Positions 1 to 7,566 of a stretch of 64,000 nt of DNA are shown in pieces. The stretch covers positions 1 to 64,000 of the IMG/VR virus record IMGVR_UViG_3300047551_001153, one strand, 5' to 3'. Source of the DNA: a virus. The stretch's first letter is position 1. Every line of letters begins with the position of its first letter. Both the position numbers and the translations under genes were made by a program. The notes under the pieces were generated by a model that was not told the DNA's origin, did no database searches, and was given only the letters and a program-made list of their open reading frames with translations.

Positions 1-1469
1 TCAAGAAGGTCATCCACGGTGGAGGTATGAACGGCGTATGTGGGGCCGTCACAAACTTTAGCACCAGGACATTCAATCCAAGGAATGCAGGCGGTGGGAT
101 TGTTCACGGTCAACGAGCGAACACGCTGTTTCAGGAAGTTGCGGTAGATGTCTGCGCTTGTGGTTCCGAATGGGTGGCCCATCATCGGAGTGGACGGGTT
201 TTGTTTGTACTGAGTGGCGAAGTTAGCGTTGAACTGAGATGGGTCGTATCGGTAGATGGTCTGAGTTCCCGTCTTCAACACGGGCGAATAGCACACGGGC
301 GAAGAGAAGTCTCCACGGAAGTGACGCTTGCCCGCTGGGTTCTTGTCGGTGAAAGTCTTGCTTGGCTGATACATCCAGTTGTTCATGATGTCAAAGTAGA
401 TGTTGGCGGGGTCGCTTGATGTGGGAATCACGGTGTTGTAGTTGCCACACTTGATGTTCGGGAAGACCTTCTTGATAGGCTCATACAGCATCTTGTTGAG
501 ACCGTAGTCAGCGATTTTCGCCATGTAGGGGGCCATCTTGCGGGTGAAGTCATTGTTGGTGAACGAGACGAAGAACTCGTCATTCTTGAACACGGGCAGA
601 CCCGCTTCGGTGTAGGCATCTTTGAGTGTCTTGCCCACCCATTGAGTGCCGTCCCAGTCCTCATAGACCACTTCCGTTGAGTATCGTGGGTCGGCCATCG
701 CCGCACGCCACGGTGAGGATGCCCACTCTTTCGGGAACTCGGATGCGAGAGCGGATGTCGTGGCGGGCTTGCGTGAGAAGCCTACCAACTTGAACAGATA
801 AGGCTCAAAGTTCTCAAGGTCTTGTGCGAGGTAGAGAGGGTAGCAAAGGTTACGAGCATCGCACTCGGCCTTCATGCTCCACATCGCCGTCTCCATCCAC
901 TTGCTGATGCCGAGAATCGTTTTGCCGTTTACCACGGTTTCGGATGTTGATTTGGCTACGGCGTTCTTGCTGAATCCAACGCTGTACTTCATGCCAGAGC
1001 GAAGAGCGAGTGCTTCGGCGGCGTTCGTGTATCCTGCGAAGTCATTGAGAGTGAGGCAATCGGAAGCGAGGTCTTCGGTCTCTCTGAAAAGCGTGGGGCC
1101 TTCGTCGGCGCATCCCCAGTTGTGAATGAAGATTGCGCCACCATATGTGCCCTTGTGCGCCTGACCCTTACCTTTGTAGAGGCTCTGATACTCAAACCAA
1201 TCGGCCAGACGCTTGCCCACCTTGATGGCGTTTGCTTTGGTGTAGAACTCACGGTCCCATCCGTTGGGGTTGGTGGTGGCATTGAACTCGCCATACTTGC
1301 CGTATGTGTCGCTTGGAATGTCGGAGTCGAGTGCCCATCCAGAGCGTGTACGGGCGATGACATTTACATTTCCCGACTTGTTCATCGGGTGGTCCACGGG
1401 GGGTTTGTCCCAAAGGAGCCAGAGGAATGTGCCGTCAAAATCATCCTTGGGAAGTACCAATTTGGCCAT
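1..1469 (-). CDS. Large protein of unknown function, possible TIM-barrel (glycoside hydrolase-like) virion protein; C-terminus beyond the window
   Basis: An uninterrupted reading frame of 489 codons runs from ATG at 1469 to the window edge, with no stop in frame; the start has an AAGGA Shine-Dalgarno 8 nt upstream. I do not recognise the family with certainty. Segments GAIFIHNWGC (about residue 120), YPLYLAQDLENFE and FPNIKCGNY alternate with helical stretches, as in TIM-barrel glycoside hydrolases with 'P..L..D.E' and 'FP.I..G.Y' strands; this is inference. It lies directly after gp23, where T4 has the vertex protein gp24, but it shows no gp23/gp24 resemblance. A terminator separates it from gp23 and no late promoter is visible in the 111-nt gap, so it may depend on read-through. 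Confidence 0.75.
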   Translation of the reverse strand, partial: MAKLVLPKDDFDGTFLWLLWDKPPVDHPMNKSGNVNVIARTRSGWALDSDIPSDTYGKYGEFNATTNPNGWDREFYTKANAIKVGKRLADWFEYQSLYKGKGQAHKGTYGGAIFIHNWGCADEGPTLFRETEDLASDCLTLNDFAGYTNAAEALALRSGMKYSVGFSKNAVAKSTSETVVNGKTILGISKWMETAMWSMKAECDARNLCYPLYLAQDLENFEPYLFKLVGFSRKPATTSALASEFPKEWASSPWRAAMADPRYSTEVVYEDWDGTQWVGKTLKDAYTEAGLPVFKNDEFFVSFTNNDFTRKMAPYMAKIADYGLNKMLYEPIKKVFPNIKCGNYNTVIPTSSDPANIYFDIMNNWMYQPSKTFTDKNPAGKRHFRGDFSSPVCYSPVLKTGTQTIYRYDPSQFNANFATQYKQNPSTPMMGHPFGTTSADIYRNFLKQRVRSLTVNNPTACIPWIECPGAKVCDGPTYAVHTSTVDDLL

Positions 1470-1510
1470 ATGAGTTTCCTTATAGAAGGTTATTGTGACC
1501 TTGTATCTAT

Positions 1511-1545
1511 GCCAAAAAGAAAAGGTGGGGCCTTTCAGCCCCACC
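1511..1545 (-). terminator. Rho-independent terminator after gp23
   Basis: On the minus strand an 8-bp GC-rich stem (GGTGGGGC/GCCCCACC, 1524-1531 with 1538-1545) with a 6-nt loop is followed by TTTTCTTTTT. It lies 36 nt after the gp23 stop and would end the abundant capsid transcript before the next gene. Confidence 0.85.
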
Positions 1546-1580
1546 CTTCGGATAAACTTTCAGACTACCAACCAGTTCTA

Positions 1581-2972
1581 TTAGAACAGGTTCGTGACCT
1601 TCACGATGCGGTAGTAGATGTTCGCACGACGAGATGCCGAAGCATACGGGTCTTGCGAGACAGCACCTGCCGAAATCGTAGCGAAGGGGTTGTTCACGAG
1701 GCCGTAGCGAGTCTTGAAGCCGATCTTCGGCTGGAAGGACTGCTCACCGACCGCACGAACCATCTGGAGCGGCACATACGGGCAGTAGAACATACCTGCA
1801 TCGTACGCCGAGGAACCCTTATAGCCAGCCATGAAGAAGTCGTGAGAAGTCGTCATGGAAGCGTAGGGGTCGATGTACACACGGAGGCGACCGTTGAGAA
1901 CACCTGCGAAGGTGTTGCCCGTGTCATCCACATTGAGGTTCGTGGAGAGAGCAGGGGCGTAGTCAAGGATGCCAGCCATGCTGAGGGCCGAGGCGACATC
2001 CGCCGAGCAGAGGATAAAGTTACCCTTGCCACGACGAGTTTCCTTGGCGATCATGTTACATTCACGCTCGATTTGGTAGAGCAAGCCCTTGAACTTCTCG
2101 ACCGACCAACGACCGTTGGAGTCAACATTCAAGTCAAACACGCCAGAGGTCTGGGTCGTGCCTGTTCTTGCACCGAGTTTGGCGTTCTGATAGAGAACAC
2201 GGACAACCTCACGGTTGATTTCGGCGAGGATTTCGCTCGACAGGATGTTAGCGAGTTCGGTTTCGGCATCGAGACCGTGAATCGCCTTCAAGTCCTGAGC
2301 GAGTTCCATCGTGTACTCAGCCTTGAGCGCACGAGTCTTCGCTTCGACCGTGGTCTTCTCAATCGAGAAGGCCATCTGGGGGAATTGATTGTTGGTAGAA
2401 TCACCGAGGGCTTCACCATCAATTGTACGGCGAGCAATACCACCGTTCTGAGCGGAGTTAGCGGCGGGATCGAGACCGTTTGGCTTACGGGGGCCGTTGT
2501 CAGTCTCAAACGGATCAACACCAGCGGCGTTCTCGAAGGTGCTTGTGGTGTACACACCTGCGGCGGTTGCACCAGTAGAACCCGAACCACCGAAAGCGGT
2601 ATCGGCTTCCTGATACAGAGCCTCAGGACCAGTCTGGTTGATGTAACGGCTACGCATGGCGAAGATAAGTCCCGTAGGACCGCTCATCGGCTGAACGCCG
2701 CAGATATCGTAGGCGATGAGGTTAGGCATCGCACGACGAACAAGCGAGATAAGAATGGGGTCCCAACGAGCGACATTACCGCCGCCGTCTTGACCGCCAA
2801 TCGTTGCGCCGCTGAAGTTGGTAGGAGCGGCTTCCTTGAGGTACTGCTCCTGATTCTCCAAGAGCATAGTTGTTACGGCTCTCTTGTACGCATCCTTAAT
2901 TTCGGGAAGTTCCGAGTGTTCCAGAATCGGCTTCCACTTACGCTGAAGTGCTTCAGAAATGGTCAGATCCAT
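1581..2972 (-). CDS. gp23: Major capsid protein gp23
   Basis: This 463-aa protein is the T4-type major head protein that forms the hexamers of the capsid lattice. Diagnostic segments are MPNLIAYDICGVQPMSGPTG near residue 85, the MRSRYINQTG loop typical of aquatic T4-like phages, LELAQDLKAIHGLDAE-like helix sequence in the middle, and a C-terminal GFKTRYGLVNNPFA. The N-terminal ~47 residues are charged and helical and end in LKE (45-47), which fits the (I/L)-X-E cleavage rule of the gp21 protease, so maturation probably begins at Ala48. It is preceded by its own late promoter and an AAAGGAG Shine-Dalgarno and followed by a strong terminator. Confidence 0.98.
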   Translation of the reverse strand: MDLTISEALQRKWKPILEHSELPEIKDAYKRAVTTMLLENQEQYLKEAAPTNFSGATIGGQDGGGNVARWDPILISLVRRAMPNLIAYDICGVQPMSGPTGLIFAMRSRYINQTGPEALYQEADTAFGGSGSTGATAAGVYTTSTFENAAGVDPFETDNGPRKPNGLDPAANSAQNGGIARRTIDGEALGDSTNNQFPQMAFSIEKTTVEAKTRALKAEYTMELAQDLKAIHGLDAETELANILSSEILAEINREVVRVLYQNAKLGARTGTTQTSGVFDLNVDSNGRWSVEKFKGLLYQIERECNMIAKETRRGKGNFILCSADVASALSMAGILDYAPALSTNLNVDDTGNTFAGVLNGRLRVYIDPYASMTTSHDFFMAGYKGSSAYDAGMFYCPYVPLQMVRAVGEQSFQPKIGFKTRYGLVNNPFATISAGAVSQDPYASASRRANIYYRIVKVTNLF

Positions 2973-2997
2973 TGATTTTTCTCCTTTTGGATATGGT

Positions 2998-3005
2998 TAT
3001 TTATG
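2998..3005 (-). promoter_or_regulatory. Late promoter for gp23 (CATAAATA)
   Basis: CATAAATAACCA on the minus strand lies 26 nt upstream of the gp23 ATG, with AAAGGAG between. One mismatch from the T4 late -10 element TATAAATA. Confidence 0.8.
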
Positions 3006-3021
3006 GGATCTAAGTGTTAGA

Positions 3022-4140
3022 TTACCGACGATTCAGTCGGGAAATCATTTCGGTATAGGAACTCATTGATTCGGTGAGATTAGCAGGGACTTCTCCACCC
3101 TCAACGGCATCGGTCGGGTCTTCATGAGAGACAAAGTTCTCTTCACGAATCACGGCCTTCTTGCCACCGAAGTAGGACTCCTTGATAATCTGCACCTTGT
3201 TGCGGAGTTCATCTTCGTCGTCAAACGAGATGTCCTCGGTGAGAACAGCGAAACGCTCCTTCTCGGTTTCAGCGAGGTCAGAGGTGGCCTCGCTCAAAAT
3301 CGCCGCCTTGCGGTATTCAGCGATTTCAGCCTTGAGAGCGATGTTGCGGTTCATCTCTTCATCCAACTGAACCTTGAGACCGTCAACGGCTTCCGCCATC
3401 TGGTCAGCAATGTCCACCTTGGATTCGGGGACTTGAATGTTATGCTCAAGGAAGAGACCACGGAGACCGCTCATGAATTCTTCGGCGATCTCAGTACGGA
3501 TGCCCTTCTCCACGGCAATCTTGTTCTCTTCCATCCACTCCTCAACGACATATGAGAGGTATGAGTCAAGTTGCTCGGAGAGACCCTTCTTGATGGAGTC
3601 CACTTCGTCAACCAGACGGTTGTTGTATTCCTCTTCCAGTTCGGTCTGGATGGCCTGTACACGCTCGTTGAGAGCGGTCTCAAAGATGGTGGAAGCCTTG
3701 GTACGGAAGGTCTCAGAGAGTTCCTCGCCGTCAAACATGGCGTTCATGTGAGTGTCAATCTCCTCACGCATGGCCTTCTTAGCGGCCACATTCGCCTTGA
3801 GTTTCTTCTGCGACTCACCCTTCTCAGGTTGCTCAACATCGGTGGGTTCAGGGATAACAGCACCCTTACCAGTGCCATCCTTGTAAAGGCCGACATATTT
3901 GCCCTTACCAGCCTTGACCTGAGGATTGGCGTTCGCCGCACCCTCGTCAAGTTCCTCTTCCTCTTCTTCCTCTTCCTCCTCTTTCATCTTCATCGGAGGC
4001 TTGGTCTTCTTGCCAACGGCTTTGAGGTTAGCGGCTTGTGTGATTTTGCTATCCTGCTCGTCAAGAGTGTCATCAGTTTCCGTGACTTCCTCTTCAACTT
4101 CAAGGATTTCTTCAACTTCGTTATCGTGGATGGAATCCAT
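3022..4140 (-). CDS. gp22: Prohead core scaffold protein gp22
   Basis: 372 aa, highly acidic and predicted mostly helical, in the position and with the composition of the T4 major scaffolding core protein, which assembles inside the prohead and is degraded by gp21. Residues 54-63 are an uninterrupted run of glutamates encoded by a GAA/GAG tract. Residues 81-99 carry the segment KYVGLYKDGTGKGAVIPEP, which recurs in the core protein at 6214-6915. The second half (about 110-300) is coiled-coil-like. Several (L/I)-X-E sites suit gp21 cleavage. A CATAAATA late promoter and an AAGGAG Shine-Dalgarno precede it. Confidence 0.93.
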   Translation of the reverse strand: MDSIHDNEVEEILEVEEEVTETDDTLDEQDSKITQAANLKAVGKKTKPPMKMKEEEEEEEEEELDEGAANANPQVKAGKGKYVGLYKDGTGKGAVIPEPTDVEQPEKGESQKKLKANVAAKKAMREEIDTHMNAMFDGEELSETFRTKASTIFETALNERVQAIQTELEEEYNNRLVDEVDSIKKGLSEQLDSYLSYVVEEWMEENKIAVEKGIRTEIAEEFMSGLRGLFLEHNIQVPESKVDIADQMAEAVDGLKVQLDEEMNRNIALKAEIAEYRKAAILSEATSDLAETEKERFAVLTEDISFDDEDELRNKVQIIKESYFGGKKAVIREENFVSHEDPTDAVEGGEVPANLTESMSSYTEMISRLNRR

Positions 4141-4162
4141 CAGTTATCTCCTTCGTATTGGT

Positions 4163-4170
4163 TATTTATG
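4163..4170 (-). promoter_or_regulatory. Late promoter for gp22 (CATAAATA)
   Basis: Minus-strand CATAAATAACCA matches the gp23 promoter over 12 nt. A second CTAAATA at 4173-4179, formed partly by the gp21 stop codon, sits just upstream in tandem. Confidence 0.8.
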
Positions 4171-4175
4171 CTTAT

Positions 4176-4823
4176 TTAGAGTTTAGTTACGAACTTCTCA
4201 AATGCTTTCAAGTAAGCCTCTTCCAGTCTTCGGGAAGAGGTCTTACTGATGGTTTTCTTGATTTCTTCAATGTCCCTCTCTTTCAGAAGGCCATTTTCGT
4301 ATACCCATTCTCTACCCTCCATAACGCCTCGCACGAACGCCGCAGGAGCCGAAGGGTCGGCTACGATATCAGCGGCTGTAGCGAGACGGAAGTCATCCTT
4401 TACAACATTTACGCCATTCTTCTCTTCAATGGAGCCGATTCCACGACTGGACACGCCCAACTTGGCTCCTTCGTCAATCAGATTCTTGACGATTTTGCCA
4501 TAGGGGGTATCCATGATTTTAGCCTTGCCCTCAAAGTCCTTGCCCGACTGCTTGAGTTCGGTAATCATATGGGACACACGCTCAAGGTTGATGGTGGGGC
4601 CGTCTGGGTGGCCGAGTTCGCCGAAGGCACGCTTCTGTTCCACAAACTCCTTGATATAACTGTGAACCTTCTCCTTGAGCATCTCCATCGGATACCGCCG
4701 CTTATTGCGGTTGGTGATGTCGCCCTGAAGGAAGATGCCTTCAATGAAGTACTTCTTCTCGCCATTGGCGGCGGCTTCGGTGACGATTTCAATGCCCTCG
4801 TTGACCTCTGTGATGAGTTTCAT
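4176..4823 (-). CDS. gp21: Prohead core protease gp21
   Basis: 215 aa, the serine protease of the HK97/herpesvirus assemblin fold that matures T4-type proheads. The catalytic histidine lies in FGELGHP (His72) and the serine in the GVSSRG motif (Ser125/Ser126), as in gp21 homologues. It processes gp23, gp22, gp68 and the other core proteins encoded around it and finally itself. It lies between the two inserted paralogues (4838-5789) and gp22. The start has AAAGGAAACAA before the ATG. Confidence 0.96.
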   Translation of the reverse strand: MKLITEVNEGIEIVTEAAANGEKKYFIEGIFLQGDITNRNKRRYPMEMLKEKVHSYIKEFVEQKRAFGELGHPDGPTINLERVSHMITELKQSGKDFEGKAKIMDTPYGKIVKNLIDEGAKLGVSSRGIGSIEEKNGVNVVKDDFRLATAADIVADPSAPAAFVRGVMEGREWVYENGLLKERDIEEIKKTISKTSSRRLEEAYLKAFEKFVTKL

Positions 4824-4837
4824 TTGTTTCCTTTTAC

Positions 4838-5236
4838 TTACAGGACGAATTCAAGGATGACGGTTCCCGTGACAACCGCAGTGGGTTTCACATGGAAAAA
4901 TCCATCAGGAGTAGGAGCGGTGTTTTTGATTGTCATGCGCTCAAAAGCAAACTCTCCATTCGCTCCAAATACCGACATGGCGGTCATTCCGCTATTATTA
5001 TCTGGACCGAACTTCAAGTGATAGCCGAATGTTGAGCCGTTTGAAGTCCAAATAATTCTTGAAAGCGAGGGGGTTTGCGCCGTAATACCCGCAATAAACG
5101 GGACACCATCCGCACCACCAATCGCATCAAAAACAGAACCCGTCAATCCGAAAGACATACCTGCGGATTCAGCGACAAAGTTTACTTTTGCCACATGACG
5201 GCGTTGGGTGGTTACAAGATTCTGTTTAGTTGCCAT
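4838..5236 (-). CDS. Beta-rich protein of unknown function, paralogue A of a tandem pair
   Basis: 132 aa, not recognised as a named family. It shares with its upstream neighbour the block FDAIGGADGVPFIAGITA, then S(R)IIW, GEFAFERMTIKN, TPDGFF and the ending VTGTVILEFVL. The composition is beta-rich, with no signal peptide or membrane segment. Insertion between gp68 and gp21, inside the T4 head operon, points to a capsid-related role such as a surface decoration protein; this is inference from position. A CTAAATA late motif and an AAGAGGAT Shine-Dalgarno lie upstream, so it has its own promoter. Confidence 0.85.
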   Translation of the reverse strand: MATKQNLVTTQRRHVAKVNFVAESAGMSFGLTGSVFDAIGGADGVPFIAGITAQTPSLSRIIWTSNGSTFGYHLKFGPDNNSGMTAMSVFGANGEFAFERMTIKNTAPTPDGFFHVKPTAVVTGTVILEFVL

Positions 5237-5257
5237 GCTATCCTCTTAGATATGATA

Positions 5258-5265
5258 TTATTTAG
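5258..5265 (-). promoter_or_regulatory. Late promoter (CTAAATAA) for 4838-5236
   Basis: Minus-strand CTAAATAATATC lies in the 37-nt gap between the two paralogues, 22 nt before the downstream start codon and followed by AAGAGGAT. Confidence 0.65.
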
Positions 5266-5273
5266 CATTTTCT

Positions 5274-5789
5274 TCAAAGCACGAATTCAACTGTCATAGT
5301 GCCAGTCACGGTTCCAACTGGTATAAAGCCATCGTATCTGGAATCACTCAAATAAAGAAAGCCCGTGGGTGTGGTGGCGGAATTTTTGATGCTAAAACTT
5401 TCAAACGAAAAATCCCCGTCAGTTCCATTTAGAACTATCGCATTCTGATACGAATATGCGGTCTCATTCGGTGGATGAAGAAGTCTGTCTTCACTTTCCG
5501 AGCCTTGTCCATCATGAAAAATCAAAGCCATTGAAGGTGATGATGTGTTATTTTGCCAACTCCATCTGACTCGTGAGATTTTTGGTGACCCCGCCGTAAT
5601 ACCAGAAATAAATGGCAAACCGTTTGCCCCGCCTATTGCGTCAAAGGATGACCCAGTAATTCCGATTCTATATGCAAGTGCTATCACATCGTCAAGCGGT
5701 GTATCAAACTCATAGTTACTAAGCGTGATGTGCTTAACACATCTTTTCTGTGTCTTAACTATGTCTCTGATGGTTATTGTTCCTGCCAT
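5274..5789 (-). CDS. Beta-rich protein of unknown function, paralogue B of a tandem pair
   Basis: 171 aa. It aligns with the 4838-5236 product through FDAIGGANGLPFISGITA, GDFSFESFSIKN, TPTGF and the C-terminal VTGTMTVEFVL. It is longer by an N-terminal ~20 residues and an insertion of about 20 residues before the GDFSFES strand. Its ATG overlaps the gp68 stop as TGATG, so translation is probably coupled to gp68. Its function is unknown; a head decoration role is inferred only from position. The pair looks like an old tandem duplication, since only the core motifs are conserved. Confidence 0.85.
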   Translation of the reverse strand: MAGTITIRDIVKTQKRCVKHITLSNYEFDTPLDDVIALAYRIGITGSSFDAIGGANGLPFISGITAGSPKISRVRWSWQNNTSSPSMALIFHDGQGSESEDRLLHPPNETAYSYQNAIVLNGTDGDFSFESFSIKNSATTPTGFLYLSDSRYDGFIPVGTVTGTMTVEFVL

Positions 5790-6214
5790 CAGTCCCTCCC
5801 CATCACAAAGTCAACCGCTTTAGAGTGGCTGTCCTTGCCTTGAATTGTGATGAAGCACATATTTCTACGGGCCTCGTCACCCAACTTCTCATGGAGCATC
5901 AGGAACCTTTTGGCAAAGGTGGATTCCATCCGAACCAATGAACCATCAAGAAGTTTCAAGTCAACACCATCTCCGCTCATCGCTGATGCTTTGGTCATTC
6001 GGAGGAACACGCTGATGTATTGGTCAGCACGACCATCTCCACGAATGTCCTCGGCCATGCTCTTGATGAAGCGAACGGACTTATCGTCTGGGGTGGTCAC
6101 AACAACGGAACGGCCCTCTTGAACAGCGGTGGCACGAATGCCAACGATGCCAAAATGGTCGGCGAATTGCTTCGCTTTCTCTGGGCTACCGAAGTTGAGA
6201 CGAACCTTTGGCAT
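5789..6214 (-). CDS. gp68: Prohead core protein gp68-like
   Basis: 141 aa, the same length I recall for T4 gp68, and in the gp20-core-gp21 interval where T4 carries genes 67 and 68. It is a mixed charged protein with the segment VDLKLLDGSLVRMESTFAKR near its middle and ISVFLRMTKAS before it. It should be a minor component of the prohead core influencing head length. Its start overlaps the upstream stop as TAATG and its stop overlaps the downstream start as TGATG, so the three are translationally coupled. Confidence 0.75.
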   Translation of the reverse strand: MPKVRLNFGSPEKAKQFADHFGIVGIRATAVQEGRSVVVTTPDDKSVRFIKSMAEDIRGDGRADQYISVFLRMTKASAMSGDGVDLKLLDGSLVRMESTFAKRFLMLHEKLGDEARRNMCFITIQGKDSHSKAVDFVMGRD

Positions 6215-6915
6215 TACTTGTGCTTGGCGACAATCTTGTCCAGTTCGGCCTTCTTCTTGGCGATCTTGCGGGCATCGTCGGCAGGAATCTTATCAGGGTC
6301 CACGCCGATATCCTTAGCCGCCTTAGCCGCATCACCCTCATAGTTCTTCTTGATGTAGTTGAAGAACTTCTTCTTCTTGGCATCGTCAAGGTCGGCGGGT
6401 GACTTCGCACCGAACTTCTCCAGAGCCTTCTGGAAGAACTCACGGTACTTCTTCTGGGCGGGAGAGAGTTCCTCCTCACGCACGACCCAACCACGACCAT
6501 TGCGGTCGGAAGCGTCAAGCATTTGGCCTTTGGTAAGACCCGTGGCCTCTTGAAGGCTTACTTCTTTGCCCTCGGTTTCCGTGACCTCAGTCTCCTCTTT
6601 CCAAGCACTCATAAGGGTCTTCTTCTTTTTCTCCTCACGGAGTTTGCGATACATCTCTACACGCTTCATTGCCTCACGGAGGCCCTTGATACGACCGTCG
6701 ATTTCCACGGATAACCTCTGACTTTCTTTTTTAAGGTTGATGGGATTCGGAACCGATGCTCCACGACCGCTTCCGTCATTGTAAAGACCTGCATACTTAT
6801 CAATCTTGCCTTCACGCTTGAGACGATTCTGCTCAAGGCGAGTCAGCGTGCGCTTGAAAATACCTGTGCGGGCATCTACATCTACTGCTTCGTTAACTGG
6901 TTCTTCGTGGTTCAT
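6214..6915 (-). CDS. Prohead core/scaffold-associated protein
   Basis: 233 aa, strongly charged, lysine-rich at the C-terminus and predicted mostly helical. Residues 40-58 (KYAGLYNDGSGRGASVPNP) repeat the KYxGLYxDGxGxGAxxPxP motif found at residues 81-99 of gp22, linking it to the scaffold. It lies between the gp20 portal and gp68, the place of T4 gene 67, but it is about three times the length of T4 gp67 and I cannot show homology. It is likely part of the internal core and a substrate of gp21. Confidence 0.75.
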   Translation of the reverse strand: MNHEEPVNEAVDVDARTGIFKRTLTRLEQNRLKREGKIDKYAGLYNDGSGRGASVPNPINLKKESQRLSVEIDGRIKGLREAMKRVEMYRKLREEKKKKTLMSAWKEETEVTETEGKEVSLQEATGLTKGQMLDASDRNGRGWVVREEELSPAQKKYREFFQKALEKFGAKSPADLDDAKKKKFFNYIKKNYEGDAAKAAKDIGVDPDKIPADDARKIAKKKAELDKIVAKHK

Positions 6916-6924
6916 GGCTTCCTC

Positions 6925-7557
6925 TTACTTCTTAGGTTTTGGGGCTTCTTCCTTAGCCGCATCAGCCTGCGGTGGGGCGGCGGCGACACCCGCCTTCTTA
7001 TCGGCCTTGACCTTATTGGTCATGCTTGCGGCCAGTTCGGGATCTTTCTTAGCGGACTTAACCATGGAGTCAATGTACTGCTTGGTTGCTTTCTCTGCGG
7101 TCTTCGGGCCAGGGAAGAACTCCCATCGGCGGTCGTTGATATACACACGAACGGGCTTGCCGAAACCTATACCAACTTGCTTGACAATAATACTCTGGCC
7201 TTTGTACTCATACGCCTTGTAGAAGTATTCCTTCTCAAAGTTGGGGTCAAGCGAAACATCGTCCTTGTTCGCACCTGCGGCTGTGGGTACGATTTTTAGG
7301 TCTCCTGTTTTCACGGGTGCTACGGCAGGAGGAGCGGATGGAGCCATACCTGATGGAACAGGGCCGCCAATCTCATTAACTGTTGTGGGCCTTTCTTGTG
7401 TCAACACCTGACCAGACAGAGCCTTTTTCAGTTCTTCGATTTTGGAGTGAACTTTCGATGCGAGTTCCTTCTGAATGAGGCCACGAAACTTCGAAGCCTC
7501 CTTCTTCATGAGAGTCTCGATAACCGTCTTGAGGATGTCTTCTGTGTCCTTTTCCAT
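6925..7557 (-). CDS. Putative prohead core protein, gp67 position
   Basis: 210 aa. The N-terminal ~55 residues are a charged helix (KKEASKFRGLIQKELASKV), the middle is Pro/Ala-rich, and a conserved-looking segment at about 125-155 (YKGQSIIVKQVGIGFGKPVR then INDRRWEFFPG) precedes an Ala/Lys-rich tail. It directly follows the portal gene, where T4 has gene 67. A core role is inferred from position and composition only. The start has AGGA before the ATG and 9 nt separate it from gp20. Confidence 0.7.
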   Translation of the reverse strand: MEKDTEDILKTVIETLMKKEASKFRGLIQKELASKVHSKIEELKKALSGQVLTQERPTTVNEIGGPVPSGMAPSAPPAVAPVKTGDLKIVPTAAGANKDDVSLDPNFEKEYFYKAYEYKGQSIIVKQVGIGFGKPVRVYINDRRWEFFPGPKTAEKATKQYIDSMVKSAKKDPELAASMTNKVKADKKAGVAAAPPQADAAKEEAPKPKK

Positions 7558-7566
7558 CCTGTGTCC

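Noticed and set aside
1-1469. gp24 vertex protein in the position after gp23
   Set aside because: The sequence shows none of the gp23/gp24 fold motifs; synteny alone was misleading.
1122-2975. 617-codon plus-strand open frame
   Set aside because: It lies antisense to gp23 and the partial gene, crosses the terminator between them and has no ribosome site; it is a by-product of minus-strand codon use.
4158-5021. 287-codon plus-strand open frame
   Set aside because: Antisense to gp21 and the 132-aa gene; product has no recognisable features and no promoter precedes it.
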